In this document: in pieces, positions 1-11,900 of the stretch | Position numbering within the stretch: position 1 is the stretch's first letter | How the letters are laid out: each line of letters begins with the position of its first letter | DNA from: Prinsepia uniflora | Lineage: Eukaryota > Streptophyta > Magnoliopsida > Rosales > Rosaceae | Assembly: GCA_032719365.1 (NCBI GenBank) | Contig: CM064867.1 | Location: 43,301,651 to 43,365,650, forward strand | Length of the DNA stretch: 64,000 nt | Reading direction: 5' to 3' | Translations under genes and position numbers: made by a program | Notes under the pieces: generated by a model | What the model was told of the DNA's origin: nothing | The model's database searches: none | What the model saw: the letters and a program-made list of their open reading frames with translations, nothing else

Positions 1-708
1 ACCTTAGCTGCGCCAAACCACAACTGAGTAGCACGACAACCCACTAGGTTTAACTGGTAAGTACAGCCCCGACTGCGAAGTGCAGTCCCAACACAAGCTG
101 ACATGATTAGACCGACTAACGAACCCCAAATCCGAATAGTCGTCCAAGTCAAACCACTCGTCAACTCCCATTTCCGAACCATACACATACGGTAGGGTTC
201 CACGATCACACCTAGAGTTCCTTTGAACCCACCTGCGAAAGCAGTAAAATCAACAATCTGACCGACCCTGCGGTCCGACATCGTAAAGACGTCAACCCAA
301 TCCTACCAACAATCCAACTCGGATTCCTCGAATCCGGTTGCTAACTGCCAACTGCAGTAAATCCATTTAACTCAACATAATCTGACCATCTAATGGCCAC
401 AACTCCTAACCAGTCGTCGGAATCGATCCTACGACATCTTGAAGGCGATCCCAACTAATCGTCTCACGATCCAAAACTCTAACGTAATACTACGTTAAGC
501 CTTCCGTAGTGTTCCACACTGCCAACCCTGACAGAACCATGGAAACCCCGGCATCGAGTGCCGAACCAAGGCTTGCCAATCCTACCAACTATCGTACCGG
601 CACCCCGACAATCAGGTTGACCACGAACTGTAGCCCATTGAGATATCACATCCTCGACCTGCGTACATACTCCAAGAGCTACACGGTTGCTCGAATAGAG
701 ACAACCCC

Positions 709-720
709 GCTCTGATACCA
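709..720 (-). other. Primer-binding site of element G
   Basis: GCTCTGATACCA on the plus strand is TGGTATCAGAGC in the element's sense, complementary to the 3' end of plant initiator-Met tRNA. It lies 3 nt inside the LTR end, as in A and B. Confidence 0.85.
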
Positions 721-723
721 CGT

Positions 724-3518
724 TGACAGGACCCATCCCAATCCCCCCGGGATTAGTGCGGGATGACCCTGCTCCCGTCTGACACGGAGTGTCAGACAAG
801 GGATAATTTCGACCCTTGCCCTCCCCGGGCTATCAGAGTACGCCAGGATCCGGAGGAGGCATGTGATATCTCGGTCTCTGCTACAGCCCACATCCGATGT
901 CAACCTGAAGGGCAGTCAAAACATTAAAAACTGTGAGTGGACAAAACAAAAGTTTATAAAAACATTTAATAAGGAAGACATTTGTACCCTCCACTAAAAA
1001 GCATGCATGCATTCGAAAACCATTTATCCAAAACAAACCATATGTGGGACGAAGCCCAAAGCAGATATAAACTAAGGTCGAAAGGACCACAATAAAAACG
1101 ACCATACGGGCCACTGCCCAAATCCTGTGCACACCTGTACACACCACATATCATATATCATATATCCATCACATACATATATATAAGTCACACAACCAAT
1201 CCTGTCACGGTATCCAAAGCCACGCGCGCGCTACCCGGGTCTCAATCCGAGTCATCTCAAAGTCAAGGTCAATGTCCGCAGACCACTGACCCTACCCGAG
1301 GTAATAGTAACCATAGCCTTCCTGAGAGTAAGGAACCCAACTGGGGGGTGACTCCACTCAGTCGGTGCTCCGTGACTACTCCGGGGTCCACCCAGGCCAA
1401 CGACCCTCCCCGGAGGAGATAGTAGAACATGTAAAGGAAGGTAGACGAACATATATATACATAACATAAACATTCATGACCGGTTCCCCTGAACCGTCAT
1501 GAATCCATAATACCCATAATCAGGTAACATGCCGGTTCCCATAAACCGTCATGTACCGTAATAACCAACAAGGGTTCATGCCGGTTCCCATAAACCGTCA
1601 TGAACCATAATACCATAACAAGGGTTCATGCCGGTTCCCATAAACCGTCATGAACCTGGGAATCCATTTAAGGTTCCCTGACCTGAAATTAAAACCGTAA
1701 AGTGACTGGGTCTCGTACCCGAACATAAGACATCAGTTGGGCACCGTGCCTGATATCTGAGGTCATATGCCCGAGACAAAACCAAATGGGTCTCATACCC
1801 GAGTTTATCATTTTGAAATCCAAATCCAGTTCATTAAGTCAATACAGAAATACAGACCCGTATAAGCACCGTATAAGGCCGAAACCTCGAAATACGTGCT
1901 TATACGTAACCACATAGAATTGCACCCATGGCATCATCAAACAAGTAATAAAACATATAATAAACATTTATGCATGCACCAATTTAGAAAACAAAGTCCA
2001 CTCACAGACCGTCCGAGCTGCCGCCTCGATTTGCGTGCCATACGGCTCCCCGAGCCGATCACCGTCACCGGGACTCCCAAACCTGTCCAAATCGTAATAG
2101 AAGGTTACTAACTACTTAATTAACCTCCCACTAAAGCCCCGTAATTTTTCCGTATTTTTAACTATTTTTAATCCCGAACCTAAACCTTCCGATGCCCCGA
2201 AACATATCGAGACGGTGTCCGATCGACACGAAACCAGTCCCAAAATGTTCGTTACATCGAATAGAAGATTTCACATGTTGGAACCTTCCCCAGATTCCCT
2301 GCCACGCACCCTCACGCGCCGCCTGAAGTGGCTGCGCGTGGGAGCCACGCGCCTGTGAACAGTGCTTCTCCTACCTCGATCAGACCGGTCCGAACCGACC
2401 GGTCCGGTCCGATCCCTGCAACTGGGCCGGCGTAATCGGTCCAGGCCTCCTTCTCCCTCATTTTCGGTCCGATTTCTTCCATTCCAATTTCTAAATTTCT
2501 ATTTTCAAGTTTCCTATCTAACCCAATTAACAAAACAACATAAAACCCCCTAAATCGATCCCTAAAAAATAACCCCCCACGACCCTGTTTTCCGATTTCG
2601 TCCCCAGGCTTCACAGCCGTCAACCCCCGTTCAAAACCATCTCTATACACCCTAAACAATCTAACAAACATTCCCTAATCAACCAAAACTATCCATAATG
2701 TAAAAATCGACAAAATGGGAGATTTGGGCCTAACCGGGTAACCGTTCGGGTTTGGGTCTCCACCGCGCACGGTGGCTTCGTCCTGGCCGGCCACCACGCT
2801 TCACCGGTCCTCCTCTCCCCCTCTGGTCTCTCTGTCATGATCATAGGGTGAGGGTTGGATGTTTGGGTCGCACAGATGAGAGGAATGGGATCGAGAAAAT
2901 GGTTTGAAAATGAAGAATGGTTGATGAAGAGGAAATGGAAGATGCATGAATGAAATTGGTGTCCATTGGATGGGTGACACTTGTCACTCATCCATTGGGC
3001 CTCCAACAAATATCTGGGCCCACTAGAGACAAAACTGCACTTTTGTCTCGTAAAACGTTCCGTCGTGAATAGTAACCGGGAACTTCCGTGAACCGTAACT
3101 TCGCCGTCGAACGTCCAAATTCGACGTGCCGCCTGTCTACGGATTCGTATCGTCCTTATCTACGTAACGGTCTTTGGCCCTCGGCCATCGGACCTCCCGG
3201 TCAAAAAGTCAACTTTTGACCTCCTATTCACCCAAATTACCAAAATGCCCTTGGGCTTCCGAACGTCATAACTTCTTCTACGAACGTCGGAATTGAACGT
3301 GCCACCTGTCTATGAACTCGTGACGTCACGAACTACGTCACGGTCATCGGTCAAAGTCCCTTTGATCGCCCGATCGAAAAGTCAACGTTTTGCCACCACT
3401 AGGGGCAAAACGGTCATTTCGCATCGTTCGTCCAATCTAGCTCTACTAATCACGGATTAGCCTCACTAATCGTGATTAGTCACTAATCTAATCATGGAAT
3501 TTGGGACGGGTCGTTACA
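724..3518 (-). repeat. 5' LTR of element G (2795 bp)
   Basis: It begins TGACAGGACCC and ends GGGACGGGTCGTTACA, the reverse complement of the family termini. It contains the LTR-end hairpin (777-797), the bracket arms CTGTGAGTGGAC (931-942) and GTCCACTCACAG (1996-2007), four copies of the CATGACGGTT/AACCGGCATG hairpin (about 1472-1655), the second-class GGG/CCC hairpins (about 1700-1805), and the GGATGGGTGACA/TGTCACTCATCC hairpin near 2968-2995. It lacks the TGACGTCA cluster found in the B LTRs. Confidence 0.85.
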
Positions 3519-4486
3519 TTAAAGATTTACGTGTAAATGTTATTTTGGGGCTTGAGACCCAGTTGGGAATGATCTTGACTTGGTTTGAAGTCAAGGAATG
3601 ATCTTGACTTTGTTTGAAGTCAAGATTTGATTGAAATATTTTGGGATGTAATTCCTGAGATGGTTTTCATTGTGATTGTGAAATGTCCAGACGGTTGGAG
3701 CTTGGGGGATTACCCAGACGACCGGAGCTTGGGGGATATGATTATATGATTGTGAGTTGATCCTATGGTAAGCCAGCTTCTCGGATGTGACTGAACCTGG
3801 ATGTACCACTTGGATGTGTCTGAGCCTGGGGATGTGTTCGCCCAGATGTGACTGAGCCCGAAGGTTGAACCCAGAGGTGTCTGATCCCAAGAGTGTGGCT
3901 GGATATTGGCCTACGCGTAGTGCAGCACTTGTGAGTAATGCAGATTGATTGGATTGATTGACTGACCGTGCACTTGTGAATAGTGCTGATTGATGTTGTT
4001 TGTGATGACGTACTGGTTTTGAGTACAGGTTTTTGGTCTTTGTGGCCAGGTGATTGTGTTTCACATGTTTTGGCCTGAGAGCCGGAAATTTGATGTTCTG
4101 ATTTGGTGAACATGAGTTTTATGTACCATGGGAAAATATGTTTTGATTTTATCAGTCCACTGTTCATACTTGAATGATTTCATACTATTACTCATGTTTT
4201 ATGATATGCATGCACGTTTGTGAAAACTGGAGGGTAAGAATGTGTTTTGGCAAACGTTTTTATCAGAGCTCATTTTTGTCCACTCGCACCTTTTCTGTTT
4301 TGTGACCCTCCAGTCCGTGGTACGACGTTCGGGACTAATCGTGAGACAGGGGTAGTAGCAGAAATCAGCGCAAACATCCCTTATCTGACAAGCACTGAAG
4401 GGTAGTTTCGGCCCTTTGGTTGACTTGTCAGACGAGAACAGGACCGAGCACGATTTTTGACGTCCAGTTGGGACGGGGTCCTGTCA
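3519..4486 (+). repeat. LTR H, 3' portion
   Basis: This is the last 968 bp of a plus-strand LTR of a related family; its upstream part was displaced by G beyond the window. It ends GGGACGGGGTCCTGTCA with no primer-binding site after it, so it is a solo or 3' LTR. It carries a tandem array of GATGTG...CTGAGCC units (about 3775-3900), one bracket arm (GTCCACTCGCAC, about 4268) and a long-loop LTR-end hairpin with arms TCTGACAAG (4384-4392) and CTTGTCAGA (4424-4432). The longest open frame (157 aa, minus) covers the repeat array and resembles no protein I know. Confidence 0.75.
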
Positions 4487-5008
4487 TCATAGATCAAGAT
4501 GAACCAAGTAGTGGATGGAATCCATCAACTAATATGAACTAGACATGTCTGAACAAAAAATGAATACAACAACCAAGAGAACTCCTAATTACAAAAAATA
4601 AAAATCAAAACCAAACCACCCGTAGAATCTCAATAGTTCCGTACCCAACATCATAAGAAAATCATAAACAAACAAATGTTATAATGGAATCAGATCAAGA
4701 AGAAAATAACAAATAATGTGTCACCTACAATTGGAGATTGAGGAAACTGTGGAACTTAAATTCACATGCACCTGTGAGAACTGCAATAATCCAGCAAGCA
4801 AGATAACAAAATATCAACTCATTAACTCTATGAGAATCAAATCCAATATTTTAACAACCTAAATTTTGCTCTACACTAAAACAAAATTGTACCTCACATG
4901 TTCAAAAAAAGAATAATATATTTTCCAATACCTGCAAAACAAACAACACAAACCACATTATAAACAGCTCGTAAAATTCAAGGACTTTTATTGAAAAGAA
5001 ATACATAC

Positions 5009-6416
5009 CTCATAATTCATTGAAGACTCGTTGATCGTGATAACCTTCACAATTACATCAGAGCATCCATTATCATCCATTAAGTGCACTAATATATGTA
5101 ATAGAGAATGGACAGATTAATATAAACACCATTGAACCCTTTTTCATGTCATTCCCATTCTTTCAAAGAACTAACAAATAAATGCAGAGTAATGCTCAAA
5201 GAACTTGCTGAGGAATAATCTGATGATATGGGAGCAAGAGAAGAAAAGGGATTATTTCAAAATAATGAAGAAATTTGAGTAGGGTCCTTACTGAATTATC
5301 ATCATTAAGAAGTTGTCTCAATAAGATCGAGTCAAATTCTACAAGATCATGTATCAACCAACCTCCATGTTAACGATAAACCCAAAAAAATTCACATGAA
5401 ATACAATATAAAGTGCGAACTGAAATTGTCATAGACCTTAAATGGCATGCCCACAGCAAGTTTTGCTGCCAATGACTTGTAGATGAGCTCTGGCGTCTGT
5501 AGGTAATTACTGTGCTTTCTATACATTCAAGCACAACTCAGCCCCACACCCCCCCCAACCACCCAAGATAAAAGCCAGAGAAAGGAAAGAAACAATGGAA
5601 TAAAGAAAGTATCATGGAAAATGTACCTTTAACTTATCAAGGGATACTGACATGAGAACCGAGCCATCACAGTGGAGGACACCTCTATAATCCTCTTAAC
5701 AAAGCTGATAAGGTTTTCAATTCTTAAAATACAGTAGAATAAGCTATTAATAAAAAACTAGGTTTGAAAGGAAAAAAGAGTGCCAAAGAACAAAGGCATC
5801 ATGTCAATAAAGTCTTAACTTTGCCCTATGAGAATTGATAACTACGAAGTTTTATCTTAGATCCCACAACAGATGTTTATGATATGAAGTAATGCTACTA
5901 TAAGTTGGAATGCATTTCAACTATACCATCAGTGTCACAATGCTATAGAGACAATAGCTACACACTAAACAAATTATACATATATAATAAATAAGTGTAG
6001 TGGGGTCCAGAGCAAACCATCATAAGCATATGCTCGGTATTTGCATCATTCAAAATTTTTCAATATATTCCAATACATTGTGCAATAATTAGTAATGAGC
6101 ACAAAGAAAACAACATTATCACTGTATTATATAATACTGGCGGATTTGTTAAGGTTCAGATTTAGCCCACTCTTGAATTATGCTCCACAGGGATTACACA
6201 CTTGTGCTCATCAAAAAGAAAAAAGAAAGAAATTAACTATCGCTCTCTATTGTCTTGCGCCCATGTACACATTACTATCAAATCAACAAATAGTAGGAGT
6301 GTCAAAGGCTTTAAAGCTATAATAAATTAGAAAGACAGATATAGAGTCAAATACCTTGTGAACAAAATCCCTTTTTAACAAATTGACATCTGAGAAGTTC
6401 GGCTACAACAACGTCT
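5009..6416 (-). pseudogene. Unidentified exon-like pieces (minus strand)
   Basis: Four short open stretches lie between AG and GT dinucleotides in the minus direction: 6416-6355 (reads DVVVAELLRCQFVKKGF), 5694-5627 (DYRGVLHCDGSVLMSVSLDK), 5496-5437 (TPELIYKSLAAKLAVGMPFK) and 5088-5009 (LMDDNGCSDVIVKVITINES). The second and third join in phase. The junction to the fourth is out of phase, so either an exon is missed or the gene is broken. Composition looks like real protein, unlike the retrotransposon frames nearby, but I do not recognise the family. It may be a remnant gene, or a further fragment captured by the CACTA element. Confidence 0.3.
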
Positions 6417-7424
6417 TGGCGATTGAAAAAAATTAAAACATCAAGTGCATAACGATACCATAAATTGAAATAAAAATTGAAATTATACAATAAAATCTAT
6501 TTAAATGTTCCGGCTATTCTATATTCATAAATAAAATGATACAATTGAAACCTAATGATCATTATGAAGACATGTTCACTCAAAACCTAGTGATAAAATA
6601 ATATTCACCCGATTTATTAATTTCTACCACGTAAAGTTAATATTTGATAACAGGTTGCCTCAAAAGCCCATCGGCTTTTAAACAATGCCCTTCTTGCAAG
6701 ATGGCAACTCAAAAGCCCTAATTTCTGAATGAAATATGTATTGCAACAGCCAAATGGAAAATATAGAGATTCTAAATTTCAGACCCTAAAAAGCTCAATT
6801 TCATATTGTGCTTCTTCAAGTACTTAACTTTCAAGTATTTAAGATACCTAAGAATCAAATGGAAAGGAATGGAATGGAAAACAAATGTTATATATAGAAA
6901 TAAGAGTATGAATACCACTAATGAATAAGTAGGAAACAAAGATTTCAGCCATTTTATGCTTAACAGAAACTTCCAAAATTTTTAATGGAAGAAAACAAAA
7001 ATAAATTAACACAATGATTTCAAGTTATGGTGAAAATTGAAATGCCAATCCTGAAAAATGCATCCAGCATGAAAGATTTACAAAAACAAAAACGTATAAG
7101 TACCAAAACAAACAAATGTAAACCCTAGACAATATTATTAATATTAGCCATACACAACGCATACAAACAAAACATATGAACTCAAATTCAATAAGACATC
7201 ATCTACGTATCGAACTTTCTACCAATCTTTAAAAATTTCCAACCATTTTAGTCTAAGCTATAATTTGCACAACGTAAATTAAAGCTTCAAATATTACAGA
7301 CTAATGAACACACAATCAGAAGAAAGGGCAAAGCTGCTACGACACAAGAATAACGAAACAACTACTCAGTTCTGGCACTTAAAATCGAATATGAGATCTA
7401 AAATCACTTGGTTCTAATACTTTT

Positions 7425-7628
7425 TTAGACTTGAGAAAGAGGATAAGCATTATGGTGCTTCCAAAATAAAACGTACTTGAAATTTTGAGAATACCATTTA
7501 GAGAAGTTGGAGTCAGAAGTGACGGTGATCTTGTTCTTCTCGCAAGAGACGGTGACAGAATCACCGAGAGCTCTGACCTTGCCACCCACCTTGGAGCGCT
7601 TCTGTCCGAATCTAAGATTTATAGCCAC
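7425..7628 (-). pseudogene. RPL22 fragment: Ribosomal protein eL22 (RPL22) gene fragment
   Basis: The 67-residue minus-strand frame contains [16 protein letters not shown] followed by [15 protein letters not shown], which I recognise as the central part of the large-subunit ribosomal protein eL22 (roughly residues 40-75 of a protein of about 120). Similarity starts near 7598 and stops abruptly after FSK at about 7494. The following residues do not continue the family and the frame then closes. A GT follows two bases after the FSK codons, so the break may be an exon-intron junction captured in genomic form. The N-terminal and C-terminal thirds are missing, so this cannot make a functional protein. 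It lies 0.9 kb inside a CACTA terminus, suggesting gene capture by the transposon. Confidence 0.7.
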
Positions 7629-8259
7629 AATTGACGCCAGCTGACACCTCCATCGCCACGCCTCCGACCATCTCCATAGCGATTTCTAAAAAGTTTTCCT
7701 CCCTCGCGAGTCGACGACGGCTCCATTGGGAGCCAGCCAAGCATCCTTCGCATGTCTGTGAAGTCTCCTTCGTCGATCTCATGTGAAGTCTCATCCATTG
7801 ATCTCCTCTGCAAAGCCTTGTCTTTCGATCTCATTCGCGAAGCCTTGTCTGTTGAACTCCTCAGCGAAGCCTCGTTCGTCCGTCACTCCTCCTCTACCTC
7901 GGATCTCCTCAGAAATTGAGAGTTAAGCAAAAGGAATGAAAAAAACAAGCGGGAACGCAATAGTTAGAGGGAAATGAATGAGAGCGAATAGTTGGGGGAA
8001 GATTTTTTGGAACAGTGAAGAGGTGGGAATTTAGAAATTGGTTGTGGCGTGAGGAAATACTTGATTTGTTCGGTTTTCATTTAAATGTTTTTCAAATAAA
8101 TTTCATTTAATTAATTTCTAATTTTTGTTTTTATTTAGCATTTAGAATGGGAGGGGGAAAAATAAAATCTAGAATTGAATTGGTAGGAATGAATTATAAC
8201 CAAGGAGAGGGAAAGCTAAATTTAAAGAAAGGAAAAAAAATTTAAATAGATTGATTTTT

Positions 8260-8488
8260 TAGTAAAGACTTTGGTCGATTGAATTTTTAACTACCGATGC
8301 TAAACTAAAAGAAGGAAAAAAACAATATAGACTTTGGTTTATATAATCAGCTAATACTAAATTAACATAAAGACATCGGTCTAAATTTTCACTAAAGTTG
8401 TTTTACACTTTAAACTTCAGTAAATATCAAACTGATGCTTATAGTAATACTATCATCTGATTACTAGTTATCCGATGTCTTTATAGTG
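8260..8488 (-). repeat. CACTA-like terminal and subterminal repeats
   Basis: The terminus CACTATAAAGACATCGG (minus strand, 8488 to 8472) is accompanied by AGACATCGGTCTAAA near 8370, ACCGATGC near 8293, and other partial copies. The repeated CATCGG/CCGATG theme in both orientations is what CACTA transposases bind in other plants; that role is inferred here. Confidence 0.55.
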
Positions 8489-8686
8489 ATGTGTATTCTC
8501 ATATATGGCGTAGTGAAAACGCCTTGAAACCACCAAAAATGGATCCAAGAGGTCGAAAATAGATGGGAACGTGTTGCCATTGGCCCCACACATCTGCGGA
8601 TGACTGGACGACCTCCCTTACACGCTGACTCAGCGCTAGCGTGGCGCTAACACCCTATAGAAATTTTTACCATGTGGCGCCCATGT
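8489..8686. other. Spacer between CACTA terminus and LTR J
   Basis: About 200 bp with no recognisable gene, LTR terminus or repeat. Confidence 0.4.
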
Positions 8687-8981
8687 TGTAACACCCCGGA
8701 TATTCGAGAAAATAAAAATTAACCATTTTGCCTTAAAAGTCAAAGAGTTTACTTTTGACAAAAAAGACAAAGTGTTCACTTTTAATCTAGACATCTTTTA
8801 GAAATTTCGAAAAGACTGTCTCGGCCTCTTGAGTACAGAGACATGCGGCATATCGTAAAAGCAGTTGGGATAAGCTCGTTATGGGTTAGAAATGATTAGG
8901 GGCATTATGGTAATTTTGTCCTAAAGGGCATTTTGGTAATTTTACAAAGTGGACCTAGAAATTTATAGAATTGACTATATA
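8687..8981 (+). repeat. LTR J, 5' end
   Basis: It begins TGTAACACCCCGG and carries the usual early-LTR sequence (AAAAGTCAAAGAGTTTACTTTTGAC, given here only as position 8735-8760). It is interrupted at 8981 by element K. Sequence after K (from 15914) should be its continuation, but no 3' terminus is identifiable. Confidence 0.5.
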
Positions 8982-11900
8982 TATAACAATCCCTGATCAC
9001 GAGAAAACGTAATGTAACGCCCCGAAAATCCAAATTATGTAAATTTATAAAATAATATGTAAAATGACGTTTTTACCCTTGGAGGGGTGTGGTTAAATGT
9101 TGACTTTTTGTTTGGAATACTCTTTGTACATTTTTCGAGGACCATTGTGTAGGTCTCAAGACGCTGAATCCGCAGACAGGTGGCACGTCGAAAACGGAGC
9201 TTGGATGAAAAAGTTAAGGGTCTGTGAAGTTAAGGGGCAAAATGGTAATTTGTCACGTGAGGGGAAAAATGGTCAAATGACAAAATTTGGATGAGTCACC
9301 AAAGTGATAATCCTTACCGTTGATTTGGGACACCTGGCGGCCTGAGGAAGGGCTGAGTGTCTTTGTACACCGCCCATTTCACTGTTTGAAACAAACGTCT
9401 ATACAAAACAGAGGACATGAGCTCCTTCGATCCAGCTAGAGACCAGCCAGAGACCATTTGATACATCTGAAAAACCTGGAGCAATTGAGAGGTTAAGATA
9501 GAAAAAAAAACTCGAGAGCCAGAGAGAAAACGAGAAACCCATATACAAATAGTTGAAAACCAAAGTAAAAACTTGAATTGAAAGTTATAAGCCACAAGGA
9601 TCAAATTTGAGATTGCATTCAACCTTCTGAGACCATTTCGAACCAGTAACCAACCAAAACGAAGGAAATCGATGTTGTTTTGATCAAGAACAGAAGCTCC
9701 ATTTTCTTCTCAAAATCGAGCTTGGGTTCCAATAGCTGGAGGTAAGAATTGGTGAAATTAATTTGAAAAACGGGGACGAATTGAGTGAACCCGATAATGA
9801 AACCCGTTTGAAGGTTCATCGTGGGATATAAGAATTAAGGTTATGATTGAAGCAATTAAGGTTACAGAACCTAAATTAAGAGAGGTTAGATGGAATCAAA
9901 TGAAAGAATGGAAGAAATTAAGGTCGAATTGATGAAGTTCTTACCTGGTTGTATCGCGGGTTTTAGACCCGTTTGCAGGGAAACCGGGTTGAGAAGATGA
10001 ACAGTGCGATGCACTGTAGCAGGCGCTTGGCTGGGTTTCTGAGGATGGGTCCAACATACTTTTAAATGTTCTCGATGATATGGACCTATTGGCGTTGGTT
10101 TTGGGTCAATCGGATATGGATTCGGAATAGTTTCGAGTACCCGAAGCGTATAGTTTATGTTTAAATAATATTATTAAATTCTGACGATTAGGGAATTCGT
10201 ATGTGGGGTTATGTGATAACCTAGTAACCTTAAATTACTTTGTTTGACAGGCTGGAATATTCCCGGGACGACGGAAGAGAACGAACAGCTCGAGATTGAA
10301 CAATCTGGACGGTGTGTGAGTGGACTTTTTTTTTCTACCCAGAATGCATGTATATATGTTTTAAATGCTTTATGAAATGATTTGAAATGATTTGGAATTA
10401 TTGATGTTTCGATATGATGCTTTCCGGATTTTGGGAATATTATATTATTTTATATGATTTTGGGTACGATTTTCGAGAAAACTGTGAAATTGTTGTTTTG
10501 GGCGAAGGCCCGGGATTTGAGATTGCTTTTGACTCGGATTATGAGTCGGAAAATGATTTGATGGATTTGTAATGCTTTTGGATATATTTTATGGATTTAT
10601 GTGAAATTGGCAACTGAGGTTGCAATTGCACGGATTTGCGTGAAAATAATATTTTGGGCTTGAGACCCAATTGGATAGTGATTTTGACTCGGATTTGGAG
10701 TCACATGTGAATATGATTAAATTGATGATTTGATTTATAAACTGAATTATGGACACTGTTTTATGATGTATTTGTGGAACTTGCTTTGTGAAAGCTATGT
10801 TTCTGGCAGAGGCCCTGTTGAAATGTTTTTGATTTGATTTGAGATTTTAGTGGTTTTAAAATGAGATTACTAGATTTGGTGACTGTTCCACATATACCAT
10901 CCTTTGTGATTTGATAGTCTCCTCCAGACGTCGTAGATCCTAGAGTAGTCACGATCCACTGCCTGGAGATGAGTAGCTCCGAGGGAGGCTCAGTCTCAGG
11001 AGTATGAGATTATGATGATATCCTCCAGACGTTGTAGATCCTGGAGATAATATCACCCTAGACGTCGTAGATCCTAGGGAGGTACTCAGACATTAGACAC
11101 CCGAGTTTGCACGCGTTGCATTGATATCGTGACGGTTACTTGGATATTGAGATTGGATATTGAGGATTGGTGGTATTTATGATTTATTGTTATTTGTGTC
11201 CAGATACTTTATATTATGAACTGATTTGATAAAAATGAGTTTTATGGACCATGGGAAAACATGTTTTGATTTTATCGGTCCACTGTTCTTACTTGATTGA
11301 TTTCATGCTATTACTCATGTTTTATGATATGCATGCATGTTTACGAAACGTGAGGGTAAGAATGTATTTTGATGTTCCATTAATGTATTTCTAAAACTTT
11401 ATTTTTGTCCACTCACACATTTGATGTTTTATTTACCGTCTAGGCCATTGCACGGGTGCAGGGGCTAGTATCGAGCCAGAGGAATAAGTAGACCGTTGTG
11501 CACTCAGACACCGCACAGAGTAGGATTTTGATCCCTACTTGTAATATTACCTATGTTATGTGAACCTGTTGACTAGTCAAGCTTGGAATGTCAACGGTCC
11601 TGTAAAACTTAAATATCCCTTGTCTGACATTATCTATCATTTGTCGTGCTGTATATGTATATATGTAAGGTTACTTTTGGCACTTTAGAGGGATAATCGG
11701 GACGGGTCTTGTCACGTAATTTTGGAAAAATTTGAATCAAAAGACAATTTTGCCATTAAAAGTAAAACATTTGACTTTCTTATCGAAAAAAACCTTTTGG
11801 ATGCTTTGAAAGAACCGTCATGAAGGTCTCGGCCACCTGAGCACATAAACAGGCAGCACACCTAAATCAGAGGTCAAAAAAGTTTGTTATGGTTAAAAAA

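Larger units (their letters stand above)
1..3518 (-). mobile_element. Element G: LARD-type Ty3/Gypsy element, partial (5' LTR and start of internal region)
   Basis: Read on the minus strand, this has a complete LTR (3518 down to 724), a primer-binding site and the first 720 bases of a non-coding internal region that leaves the window at position 1. The internal part matches the beginning of the internal regions of A and B, including the hairpin GACTGC-ACTTC-GCAGTC (71-87 here, 43661-43677 in B, 50298-50314 in A). No coding sequence is recognisable. G is inserted in the LTR of H; the right-hand target flank is TTAAA (3519-3523), and the left one lies outside the window. Confidence 0.85.
4487..8488 (-). 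mobile_element. Low-copy AT-rich segment ending in a CACTA-type transposon terminus
   Basis: The right end (8472-8488), read inward on the minus strand, is CACTATAAAGACATCGG. It is followed inward by scattered ACATCGGT, ACCGATGC and AGACTTTGGT motifs (8260-8480), the arrangement of subterminal repeats in plant CACTA (CMC/En-Spm) elements. The 3-bp flank outside is ATG. I could not find the opposite terminus between 4487 and 8400, so the left boundary is unknown and part of this interval may be plain host DNA. No transposase is recognisable. The interval contains the eL22 fragment and exon-like pieces listed separately. Confidence 0.45.

Noticed and set aside
3591..4064. Longest open frame of the window (157 aa, minus strand)
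   Set aside because: It is antisense to LTR H, covers its degenerate tandem repeats and has repeat-derived composition with no recognisable domain.
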